Shown here piece after piece: positions 11,290-23,223 of a stretch of 64,000 bases of DNA. The DNA comes from Warburgia ugandensis. Lineage: Eukaryota; Streptophyta; Magnoliopsida; Canellales; Canellaceae. Location of the stretch: contig CP141134.1 in the NCBI GenBank assembly GCA_035236585.1, positions 17,848,414-17,912,413 on the forward strand. The letters run 5' to 3'. The notes under the pieces are model-generated. The model was not told where the DNA came from, searched no databases, and saw only the letters and a program-made list of their open reading frames with translations. The translations under genes were made by a program, and so were the position numbers. The stretch's first letter is position 1. Each line of letters begins with the position of its first letter.

Positions 11290-14200
11290 TGGAATGAGAA
11301 GAACATCAAAATGAAGATTATGCCACATTGAAGAGCATGAACAAGAGGCCAACATGAGCACTACTCCAAAAAGAAAGGGCAGCGGGCAAAGAACAATGGA
11401 AAAGGTTATCAAGAGAAAGTCGAAGGGAATTAAAGAAATTGTCCAATATAATAGTAGAGTCAAGAGATTGGTGAGAGTGCTTCTGCTTATAGTAGTTTCC
11501 TCTGCTCTACAATAAGAAGCATGGTTCCTATCACATTTGAGGATTGGAGACATGTGCCATCCTCAACAAAATATTCAATATGGGAAATGGTGAAGGTATG
11601 TAAACATTAAGTACATGTATTATTTACATTATAACTTTTCTTATTTTTCAAATATATTAATTTGATGTGTTCAATTTGTAGTCTACCTTTGATGTGCTGG
11701 ATGACAAGAAGATGCATGCTTTACAGGGGGTAGGTGAGCAATGGAGAGAATGGAAGAACTACCTTGTTCACAATTACATATCTCTAAATGTTAATGATAC
11801 AACATTTGTACAGAATCACACCTCCGTCGAGTTTGAGGTATGTGCAGAAATGATGCATCATTCTTTTAATTACATGTAACATTCAATTAGTGCACTTGAT
11901 CACGCATGTAAAAATGTGTAGGCAAAGAGTGCAAGGGGAAGAAAGGTGCATGAAACAAATATGCAGCACCACCTATCTAGGATGGGCTACGCTCATTTAG
12001 AAGAGTGCAAAGTAAGCATCTGTGACAATTTATCCCATTCAATTTAATGCTACTATAGATATATACATGCTCTCTAACTATAGTGTCTTTACTTGACAAC
12101 AAAAAAAAGTTGGGACTACGGAACCCATTGATAGCTTCATCCTCTGAAAGATGGTGTAGTCAGTGGGCTGTACTGGCAACAAGTTTATAGATGAAGCTAC
12201 TGCACAAATTGCTTCCTGCATAGTGAGTGGTTTCACCTGTCTATAAATTTTTTGAATTAATTAGATGAAATGATCATGTCTTTCTAATTAAATTTTGTAG
12301 GACATTCTTACCCAAGAAATTGATACTATAGGAACTTTAAGTAGCACTCCTACCAAGGATGCCATCCTGTATAGGGCTATAGGAAATAAGCTGAACTATC
12401 CTAGTCGAGTTAGGGGCATGAGTTGAGGTGTTGTTCCTTCTAAATTCTTTGGTAGATGATATATACTTAGAGTTCAAGATGATGAGCATGCCTACAATGA
12501 CCTCGTTGAGAAAATAAAGGGTGATTTATTTAGATAATTGCATGAGGGAGGTATGATGATTGTTCCTCGACCCTGTGCTCAGCATACACACCCTACTGTA
12601 CCTCCATCACATGCGAGCTGCAATTCATCATCTGAAGACAATAATGAAGGACATCCGCCTCCCCTTAAAAAGGAAATTCCTATCCAAGAGGTAAATACAT
12701 TAACAAAACTATAAATTTTCATTGTCCATTTGTAGTAATTCTATATCTCAACCTCTTTATTGCATATTTGATTTGCAGGTAGGTCAATGCCTATGGGCCT
12801 TGGATTCCCATCAAAATATCATGGCAGTTGGTTCATGCCATGAGCATGAATCAAACATTTTGCACGAAATTAGTATACCACCACATACTAAGTGGGTGCA
12901 TTACCATGGCTTTGAATGCTAATGCCTGCCTACCATTCCTATTAGAAATGAAAAATATTATAATTGTTGGGGAGGCAGTTGCATATCACATCGCTTAGCC
13001 AGAGGCACTAGTCATTCCCATAGAGTCCATGGTATGTATCTTATCATACTACCTTCCTCATTAATATTTTTTAGCCAAATACCTCACTTAATTGTTTAAT
13101 AACTCTATACGGTTAATCAGCAACAAAATGAGGCACTAAGATCGGCCATCATTCCAGTGTCACCTTTAGTTGCTACACTAATGGAATAGGTACTTGTATA
13201 TATCTTTGGTTTTTCTTTCATAATAAATTAGGCCTCTTCATAGATTAATATTATATTATTTAGACAAAATTTTTAACATCTTTTATAGTAGCCAACCCAA
13301 GAGCGTGTGGAAGTCCCACCTAACACGCCTCAATCCCTTAGGTTAATCTATAGTCTCCTCAATGACAATATGGCAAACAATCCTGTACAACTCAAGTGGG
13401 GAGTGCTTATCGAGGACGTTGTTGAAGTGCCACTTATGATAGAGGACCTATTACGAGTTTGCCTATGGCATCACCTTGAGCATCCTCACATTGTCTCCTA
13501 CATGGAGTATATGCACATACTTGCTTGTAAATCATTTACTATTTAATTACATATTATATTTTAATGGTATATGTAATACTTATTTCTTTTGTGCAGCTTT
13601 TTGAATGATGCTACTAGCCTTTTTGAGGGTGAGGGTACACTTTACTAATTCCTTGACCCTACTATCATTTCTGGAGCGATGGAGCAATGGCTGATCAAGA
13701 GGCGTATTAAGAATATTTTGCCAAGCTTCTTTCATTGTGCTTATTGATAAGGGTTAATGATTCCCTACAATAGTGGGTAAGTTTTAATTTTCTTGTATTT
13801 TACCAATTTATTCTTTACTTAGGGATTGTCAACTTCCATACAGTGCACATGACTGTCTATGTAGGTCTCATTGGATGTTGTGCGTTTTGGATGTGAATAG
13901 TGGTCATGCTTTCTTTTTTAATTCTTGTGGAGTGCACATCTGCCCCGCTCTCACCTATATTATAAAGAAGTAAGCATTTTTTTTTTCATGTGTTACGTGT
14001 AGATAAGTAATTTGTTATTCATCTATAATTCATTTTGAAATTTAAATTTTTAGGACTTGGTGGGAATGAGCTACAATGACCGAGACTTTACAACCACCAA
14101 AACTGACGTGGAAGAATATCAAGGTCTATGAAATAGTTAATTACTCTAAATTTTGACTAATTAAACTTACATTATTAAAAATAATATTTATGAGTTCTTT

Positions 14201-14560
14201 TTTGTTGTCCTTGTTGCATAGTTCCCTAAACAATAGTCTGATTGGGAGTATGTGTATTATGTCCTGAGGTACATGAGGACCCTAATATTTGATTGTACTC
14301 CTGTCTCTCATTTAAAAAAGGTAGAACACTTTATTTTGCATAATCTTATATTTTTCTATAGTTTTTATGGATCTAGCTAAATTTTTTTAGCTTAATTAAA
14401 TATGTTTTATTTCAGGCTGCTGTGCTTTCTGAGTGGGCAAACAAGAAGAGTTACTCTAGAGTAAGTCTCAATGAAATACAAAATGAAGGGGATGAGTATG
14501 TAATGAGTTTCAATTACATTACTTGGAGTAACTAGGACTTGAAATACATAATAAAGTATT
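11290..14560 (+). pseudogene. CACTA second gene: Ptta/En-Spm domain plus Ulp1-like (C48) protease domain, decayed
   Basis: Many plant CACTA elements carry a second gene downstream of the transposase. Exon-like pieces separated by GT..AG-like gaps give a Transposase_24 (Ptta/En/Spm) domain: ALQGVGEQWREWKNYL (11708-11760), then RGRKVHETNMQHHLSRMGYAHLEE (spread over 11937-12006), then GTLSSTPTKDA and NYPSRVRGM (12340-12420). A C48 Ulp1-like domain follows, with FLNDATSLF (about 13600), HWMLCVLDVNSG at 13869, FPKQ at 14222 and YYVLRYM at 14255. The catalytic His is kept. The Asp position reads Asn (13920-13922) and the Cys position reads Tyr (14249-14251), so it would be inactive as a protease. 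In-frame stops (for example 12423) also break it. Confidence 0.75.
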
Positions 14561-14930
14561 TTTTTCATTACCTTTTTTGTGTTCCTTTAGATTTTATTAT
14601 TTTCTTTGATATATATATATTTGCATTTTAAGCAATGAATGAGTGGAAATTTAGAGTGTGGGAATTAAGGAGTACAGATGAAGTGAATTTGGAGTTTGAG
14701 CATGAAGTAAATATGTGGTCGTTAAATTATATACCTTTTACGAGATGAAGAATGAGAGGCTTACTTAGAATGTGTATGGATTTACAAATGAAGTGAATGT
14801 GAATGTCATAAACAATGCATATGTTACAGTTTCTTATATACATTATTTTCAAGATAGATGTGGATGGATAATAATGAGTATGGATGTTTTGTAACCATTA
14901 TGGATGCATTAGCTGTTATATTTTAACAAT
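14560..14930. other. No recognisable gene
   Basis: AT-rich 3' flank of the second CACTA gene, with no open frame of note. Confidence 0.4.
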
Positions 14931-15410
14931 GATTCGGCATATCAAGAATGATGTGGATGCATGTTAGATGTTTGGATTTTCATGTCTATAAAGATTGTTT
15001 GTATTAGGTGTATAGAATGTTTGTTATTCAATGTATACATAGGTGGTAGTGTATCAAGAAAGATGTCAATGCATTGTAGTGGATGGTGGTTTAGAATGTG
15101 TATGGAGGTTGAAGTTATTATGTGTATATAATGTTTGGTTTTTCATGTTTTCAAAGATTATTTGAAGTATTAGGTATATAGAATGTTTGTTATTCAATGT
15201 ATACACGGGTGTTAATGTATTAATAAATTGAGATGTGGATGCAATATCGTGGTTATTGGTTTTTCATGTTTGTGGAGATTAAAGTATTTTAATGTATACA
15301 TGGTATTGTGTATTAAGAAGTGGATGAACATTGTTTGTAAATAGGTTCTTAATGTTTATAAACATTGAGTGAATATTAGATGTTTGTTATTCATTGTATA
15401 TAGGAGGTGG
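14930..15410. repeat. Degenerate ~160-200-bp tandem repeats
   Basis: TGTTTGTTATTCAATGTATA recurs near 15018, 15186 and 15381, each preceded by a TTAGGTGTATAGAATG-like phrase and followed by a GTATTAATAAAG or TCAAGAAAGATG-like phrase. Units are diverged and variable in length. They abut the right subterminal array. Confidence 0.55.
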
Positions 15411-15414
15411 AGCA

Positions 15415-15891
15415 AAAAACCAAATATGAAAAAAAATGACTTTAAAAGATGACACTTCTAAAGTTGTTTTGAAAAAATGACTTTAAAAGATTCATGATTT
15501 ATATTTAAATATTTTTACTTTCAAAGTCATATATATGAAAACGACTTCTAAAATCACAAACATTTGAAGTCATTTTTATATAAGCGACTTCAAAAGTTCA
15601 TCCAAGTGAAATTCTTTTAAAGTCGCTTATCTAAAAATGACTTCTAAAGCCTTCAAATTTGGAAGTTGTTTTTTTTAAGCGACTTCAAAAGTCAGTTAAT
15701 ATTTGGTTGTTTCTAAAGTCGCTTACAATAAAATGACTTCTAAAGTTGATGACTTTACAAGTCGTTTTTATATAAGCGACTTCAAAAGTGTATGACTTTT
15801 GAAGTCTTTTTTTTAAAAAAAAACATCTTTAAAAATTTGTAACTTTTAAAGTTATTTAAAAAAAATGACTTTCCAAGTCACCTTAGTAAAA
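15415..15891. repeat. CACTA right subterminal repeat region
   Basis: At least a dozen AAAGTCGTTTT/GACTTTAAAAG-type motifs occur in alternating orientation, spaced roughly every 20-40 bp, including AAGCGACTTCAAAAGT several times. The composition matches the left block at 366-2660, so both blocks probably belong to one element. Confidence 0.8.
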
Positions 15892-15909
15892 CCCCCTTGT
15901 GTAGTAGTG
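15892..15909 (-). mobile_element. CACTA right terminal inverted repeat
   Basis: Read on the minus strand this is CACTACTACACAAGGGGG, which starts with the diagnostic CACTA and follows directly on the subterminal array. The following ACA (15910-15912) would be the 3-bp target duplication, but the partner copy cannot be checked because the left terminus was not found. Confidence 0.8.
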
Positions 15910-15912
15910 ACA

Positions 15913-17578
<1,666 letters not shown>

Positions 17579-17588
17579 GTATTAATAC

Positions 17589-17978
17589 CCTATACTTGTC
17601 CTTCTGTCCCATGGAAGCCTATGTTTTAAAATGACTCAAGGAAGGGATCAAAATTTGCAATTTTGTTATGCTACGTCCATTCCATCAATTGCCACTAGAA
17701 TTGTGCACAAGGTCATGTGTGTCCCACGTGCACTTTTATGACATTAATAGTGCTACAAATGGGTATTTAAGACTTTTTAAAGATATATATCAAGGAGAAA
17801 ATACCTATTCCACCCCCGTTAACATCTTAAAAAATGCACACGATAGACACATGACCATGATCACATATGCGATTCTAGTAGTAGTTGATGTAATTGACTG
17901 TGGTTGAACAAAATCGAGAGTTTGGTCCTTTCCATAGGATTTTTTCAAATACAGGCCCTCCTATGGGACAAGTATAGG
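17589..17978. mobile_element. MITE, possibly Mutator-like
   Basis: A 390-bp segment has inverted ends: CCTATACTTGTCC at 17589 and GGACAAGTATAGG ending at 17978. Weaker inverted similarity extends inward for about 70 bp (TCCCATGG.. against TCCCATAGG..). Both ends are flanked by the same 10 bp, GTATTAATAC (17579-17588 and 17979-17988). Duplications of 9-11 bp are typical of Mutator-like elements. That 10-mer is palindromic, so it could instead be the outer part of the inverted repeat. No transposase lies inside, so it would be non-autonomous. Confidence 0.55.
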
Positions 17979-17988
17979 GTATTAATAC

Positions 17989-19490
17989 AATTTTTTTTCT
18001 TTTTTCTGAATGGTGGACACATGCACACACTAACACACCCTTGAGGTTTTCAATCTCTCAACCTTCACAATTGAAACTCACTCTTGTGCTATTGCACCAT
18101 ACTTGTAGACCTCTCCCTTTCATGCATTCCAACCTTATTGGAAGCATAGTTGCAGTCCTTTTCAACTTATTTCTTAGCCTTCTTCCACAACATATGTTAA
18201 GTTTTTTCTTAATAAATATGTTATGCATATGTCCACTGTAATAGTGAATCTACAATTGATTTTAAGGGCATTAATATCATTAATTTGTACTTGGAAGACA
18301 TTATAAAGATTAATGGTAAAAATGCGTTATGATATTATGGTGAAAATTACCATGTATGATGTGAGTTCTTCATTCTTTCACTCTTTATTAGATATTGGTT
18401 TTTAATTATTTTATTATTTCTTCTAAAATTAGATTTTTGATAGTAGCACTAGGTGAATGATATTTTGAATCATATATTTGTTTCTATGAATGTTGGGTCT
18501 TTTATATGCCATGTGCATTCTTGCCTACAGTAATAAGTGAATTATTATCAAATAAAAAGTTAACTTTATATTTAGACCTAATAAGCCAGATAACCTCCAT
18601 TTAAAAAATATTTATAGCTTTAAGAATGTACTATCAAACTGGCAAAAGCGATTTAGGAGCATTGATTTGAAAGATATATCCATTATATAATTTTCTCCAT
18701 AGAATCTCTGCAAATTGTCCAAGTTCATCCCCCCTTTCTCTACTTCCTTCTCTCTATATTTCTTCCTAAAAATCTTTATAAATGTGCAATGTTCTCAACC
18801 ATTAATTCTTAGCCATAGATTTCCATTTTTTTTTTGTGCACTCCAAAGTGTAACACAGCTTGGATCCTATTTTTTTCTCAATATGTGCACTTTTTTTCCA
18901 CTATACTTCACCTCTTCAAAACATTTTTTTCCTTAACTAAAATCTAGGAAAAAATAATGTGTAACAATGTAGCATGTGATTGAGAAAGATAGATGCAAGT
19001 GGGCCCAATCTGCATTGCTTTTCTGAACCCAGAAAGGATGTAAAAATATGTGGCTCTTTTTTAGGCTAGCATGGGATGTCCCATACATTGTGATGCATGC
19101 ACAATTTCTTCATAGATAGTAAAGTGGTGGAAACTTGCACAAAAACTCATTACGTTTGAATGTAATCATAGCTATCCATAAAATGATGCTTGGGAGTTTC
19201 ACTATTTTGAAATGTTAGCTACAAATTCTTGATTTTATCCGAGCTTAATTGAAGATCCAAGAGGTTAGCTAACGAGATCTAACTCCTAGATTTTGGTCTC
19301 CCACCTACAAAACATAATTAATATTATTTTTCAATTGGTTTAATCATATACTTACCTCAAATGTTCATCTAACCTTGAAAATACACTAATTCATGATTGT
19401 ATGATTAATATGTATTTTAGTGCAATTATACCCTATAAATGTGAAATTGAACATCCAAATGCACCGAGACAATGGATAACATAGGGATTT
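17989..19490. other. No recognisable gene
   Basis: AT-rich DNA with short, unsupported frames only. Confidence 0.4.
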
Positions 19491-21370
19491 TAGTATAAAA
19501 ACAGACACTTTACACACCCCCAATCACCATTTTGCTAGTCCCAAGAAAATATATATGAAAAACCATTTTACAAATTGCTATTTTGTATGCATTAACAATT
19601 ACATTTAGTATATGCAACAATCCCTTAGATCCCTAGTTGACCCCTAGTGGAAGAGCTAGCCCTTGTGAGGGTTTGTAGTGAATTTACCCACAAAATTTAG
19701 AAAATCATTTCTAGTTCAATTCCTAATTTTATCTCAGAGAATTTTCTCCAATAATCCACCAACTTTAACATGCTAATAGAAATGAATGAAAAGTTCAAAA
19801 ACCTACTCATATGCTAAAGATATTCCAATTAAGATTAGATTTTAGAGTGTAGTGTGTATATAGTCTACATATACTATAGGTTTCTATTTCTAAGTAGTCT
19901 AGAACTTTTAGAGATCCATTTGAAATATGTTTTAGCCTTAATTCTCACTAATGACATGCACTCATAATTAGAAACTCTTAGAGAAATTAGTAAAACCATA
20001 TCTCTCTTTAATATGTGAGTAAAATCAATAAAAGGAAAAATATTTCACATATACCCATGAAAGAGCAAGAATTACTAGGCAACTATTTTTATTGATCCCT
20101 TTAGAAAGGGTACTATTACCAAAAATTTAGAAAAACAAGACTTTAAATTCTATCTATTCATATCCTCATCAAGACTATATTTCTCCTAAAATCAAAAGGT
20201 CTTATAATAAGACGAAATGGATTCTTAGGACAGGGTATGGGAAGAAAGGGATATAAAGGATTTCAAAATCTTCAAGAAATAAGTAGAGGTCATCTACTAT
20301 AAAGTTAAAAATACTTCTTTTCTTAACTGAATTGAAATTTATTTCAATTTTTTATTTTCTTCTTTCTTTTCCTTTTAGAACTTTTTTGCACTTTTATATG
20401 TACTTGCAAGCATAACTTTTTTCTTTCTTCTTAACATTCACCTTTCTTTTTTTCTTTTTTTTTTCTTCTTATATTGCAACTTCAAGATATTTCTTCAATC
20501 ATATCTGACTTATTTTTGGGCAAAATAGGTAATGGATAATTTACAATGGGTTAATATGGGTAAAGGTAACTTGGTTTAAGATAAGAAATAGCTTATAAGA
20601 GGCTCAAAAGGGCTAACTAGAGGTAAAAATATCTTTGGGTAGGTTTTATATCTCTAAGTCAACAAGGATGGCCTAAATCATTTTTTAGATTTCGTATAAC
20701 CTATCAAAGTCAATAAAATTCTAGGAAATTAAGTGTAATACTCTTATATTCTTTGGTCAGAAAGAAAGCCTACGGGTTTGGGTGGTCTGGTTGTCTCCCG
20801 ATTCCAAAAGTGAGTTTAGTTCGCTATTTTAAGCTCAACTCCTCACTTTACATTGGTGGACCTTAATTAGCCAAATCGAAAGAATGATGGGATTAGTTAG
20901 AAATTGAGAAAATTAGAATTTATTCATAACCCTCAAAAGAAAAGAATGTTTCTAACACTCACATAGGTTATAAGTCTCCATTGAATTTCTTTAGGATCTA
21001 AGTTGTAACCATATGTACAATTTTGATATGAGATTTAGCTTCTATGTAATACTTTAGAAAATAAAGTAAAATAATGAACTAATCATATACAATTCCATTA
21101 ATAAGCTAAACTAAACTTCAATAAATCTTATTCTCATCATGGGATAGGAACTCACCTAAATTTCAAACTTTTTTCATATTTTCAAAAATTTTAAAAATGA
21201 AGGAAAGACAACTAGAAAAGACTAGAATTTGAAGATTTCTACATCCCTCATCCCAACCTAAATGAAACGTTGTCCCCAATGTTTGGAAAGTAAGATTAAC
21301 AAATAAATATGGGTGATGTAGAAAGAAAACTTCTTCTTCCTTTGTGTGGTTTATCCCTTGTTGCATTTTG
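19490..21370 (-). mobile_element. Gypsy-type 3' non-coding relic, first copy
   Basis: Read on the minus strand, the right end near 21260-21285 has an ATTGGGGACAACG-type phrase, and the left end near 19520-19545 has GGGACTAGCAAAATGGTGATTGGGGG. Both have counterparts at 57690-57725 and 55710-55740, with the intervening landmarks in the same order (CTCACATATT, TATACCCACAAAATTTT, TTATAAGTCTCCA-like). Phrases of this kind are common between the coding part and the 3' LTR of plant Gypsy elements of the Tat/Athila type. The family assignment rests on memory of those phrases and is tentative; the similarity to the second copy is seen in the sequence. Confidence 0.5.
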
Positions 21371-21982
21371 TGATCCTTTGCTTCAGTCTACCTTTTTTGG
21401 ATAGCCGAGTCGTACTTGATTTCTGATTTCAATGTCAGCCCTAGGTTTTGGGTGGCCCATCTGGTTAGTTCAGCTATCACTACTGGAAGCCCCTGCGGTT
21501 GTTCATCTGTTTACTCCTAGTCCGTGTATCTCACACTCAACATTATTTCATTTTCCTTTCCTACATATTTCTTTCTATAGGTCAGCTACATTTAGATGAA
21601 TGTTCTTCGAGGGAGATTGGTGCTCCTTGAGATATGCCTTTCCCTTACTTGAGAGGGGTTTGTTCCCTTCTCTGTCTTTTCCATCCATTGCCTGCCTTTA
21701 TAGTAACATTTTAAAAAAAATCTTCGTCTTCAATCTCTCTTTGCAGCAAATGAGTCTAAACAGATTCCTCATGTTAAGCACATCAGTATTCGACATGTGT
21801 GTTAAGGACTTAAATGGAAGCTATATTCAGCTTGACTAGTCCAATTAGTTACCCTAAAAGGTTATCCTGAGAGGTTCAATGATCATATATGACAATAGGT
21901 GACTAAAGACCACATCTTTCTTGTCTATTGTGTAGTGAAGGGACTAACTAAAGATAGGCCTGAGCATAATAGCAAAATGAGC
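21371..21982. other. No recognisable gene
   Basis: Mixed-composition DNA between the Gypsy-type relic and the plastid insertion. An open frame of 79 codons (21600-21839) shows no recognisable domain. Confidence 0.4.
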
Positions 21983-22017
21983 TAGAGATGAGCAGACTTA
22001 AACCACTGACATTTGCC
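21983..22017 (-). pseudogene. trnA-UGC: Plastid trnA-UGC 3' exon, mutated
   Basis: A 35-bp match to the 3' exon of the split plastid alanine tRNA, read on the minus strand. It lies at the far end of the recognisable intron from the 5' exon at 22812-22848. Several substitutions, including loss of the terminal CCA-proximal pairing base, mean it is unlikely to be functional. Confidence 0.75.
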
Positions 22018-22811
22018 ATAAGGTAAACCACTGCCTATCAAGTCTCCCCTACTGATTCTACCATAGAGGCCAACGATAGACAATAACTCTTCCTCCAACA
22101 TAGCTTACAACTTTCATCATACTGTGCACTCCAAAGAGCAACTCTTCTCAAAATCTCAAAAGGTGTTGAGTTGGAATCTCATTCTAAGGATTCTTGTGGT
22201 TTTGAAGGATCCCACTACAAGAGAACAAGGAACAGAGAGCCCTCTCCCTTTTTTCGCTCAAATCTTTGGTCTTAAGAATGTTGATTTCTAGAATGAGTGA
22301 TTGCCCTTCTCCAACCCTTACTGCCCAACCAGAGAGTTGTTAGCTAATGTGTTCCACTTATTGAATATGGCCTATTATCGGTCTATGACCCCTGGATGTT
22401 GAAGTCATCCTTGGGGTGATCTCGTGGTACCTATAAGGGGGAGATGATGGGGTTGGTCCAAGGATTTTCCTTTTGCGACATTTCACTCAAAGGGTTGAAG
22501 GGAGATTGCACATCAAGTTATTTGCAAGGGCTAACTTGATTCTCTTCCTTAGGAATCCTAGATGATGGAACCTTAGGAGAGTTGTTAACTCCAACTATTG
22601 TCCATGTACTATCCATACTAGATTTGACCAACTACCCATCCTACCTACTCTACATTCTTGACAACCCATCTTTGTCTCAGTGGAACCTTTTAGTGGCATG
22701 TTTTGGTCCTCTTCCTCATTACTTAGAAAAGTGAGCCACTGGTTCATGTGCAAGTTACTATCATTACCACTGGACAATTAGAGATCCAACCTATAATCAC
22801 AATGACCTAAT
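22018..22811 (-). pseudogene. trnA-UGC: Plastid trnA-UGC group II intron
   Basis: About 794 bp, close to the usual plastid intron length. It reads in the minus orientation between the two trnA exons. Landmarks are the GATGGGCTGTCAAGAA-like, TTGAGCGAAATG-like and GCTGTGTTC-like segments. The 60-codon minus-strand frame at 22595-22777 is a by-product of this intron and is not a gene. Confidence 0.8.
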
Positions 22812-22848
22812 TGCAAGAGCAGAGCTCTATCAACTAAGCCGTATCCCC
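22812..22848 (-). pseudogene. trnA-UGC: Plastid trnA-UGC 5' exon
   Basis: The minus strand reads GGGGATACGGCTTAGTTGAT followed by AGAGCTCTGCTCTTGCA, matching the 5' exon including the TGC anticodon, with a few substitutions. Standard angiosperm plastomes place it just downstream of trnI, as here. Confidence 0.85.
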
Positions 22849-22908
22849 CTGAGCCAAGTGGAACATGAAGGAATCAGATGCTTCTTCAATTCTTTTCCTT
22901 GGTGCAGC

Positions 22909-22943
22909 TGGGCCATCCTAGACTTGAACTACAGACCTCTCCC
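22909..22943 (-). pseudogene. trnI-GAU: Plastid trnI-GAU 3' exon
   Basis: The 35-bp 3' exon is read on the minus strand and ends GTCTAGGATGGCCCA. It is separated from trnA by a 60-bp spacer, as in the plastid rRNA operon. Its 5' exon and the 16S rRNA gene are absent from the window. Confidence 0.85.
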
Positions 22944-23223
22944 ATGAAGTAAATCATCGCACCACAATCCAACCAATTGGGAGAGAATCAATAGATTCTT
23001 TTTCGGGAGTGATTCATCCTTCTTGAACATAGCATACAACTCTTCATTATATTGTGCTCTCTAAGTGTGCTTGTTCCCCCTTCTTCCTTACTCCTTGCTA
23101 TGGCAAGTCTTTGTGAAATCACTTTGATAAAAAGAAAAAGAAGGCATTAAGAGACCCTCCTAGCCCAACCCTAGACACTCTAAGATCCTTTTTCAAACCT
23201 ACTCCCATTTTGAGTTAAGAGAT
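22944..23223 (-). pseudogene. trnI-GAU: Plastid trnI-GAU intron, 3' part
   Basis: Minus-strand sequence matches the 3' third of the plastid trnI intron, including AAAAAGGATCTTAGAGTGTC and the ACAAAGACTTGCCA region. The match stops abruptly near 23223. A short second copy of part of it (ACTCTAAGATCCTTTTTCAAACC) lies at 23279-23301. Confidence 0.8.

Noticed and set aside
22595..22777. 60-codon minus-strand frame that looks protein-like
   Set aside because: It lies wholly within the plastid trnA intron and carries the intron's known sequence pattern.
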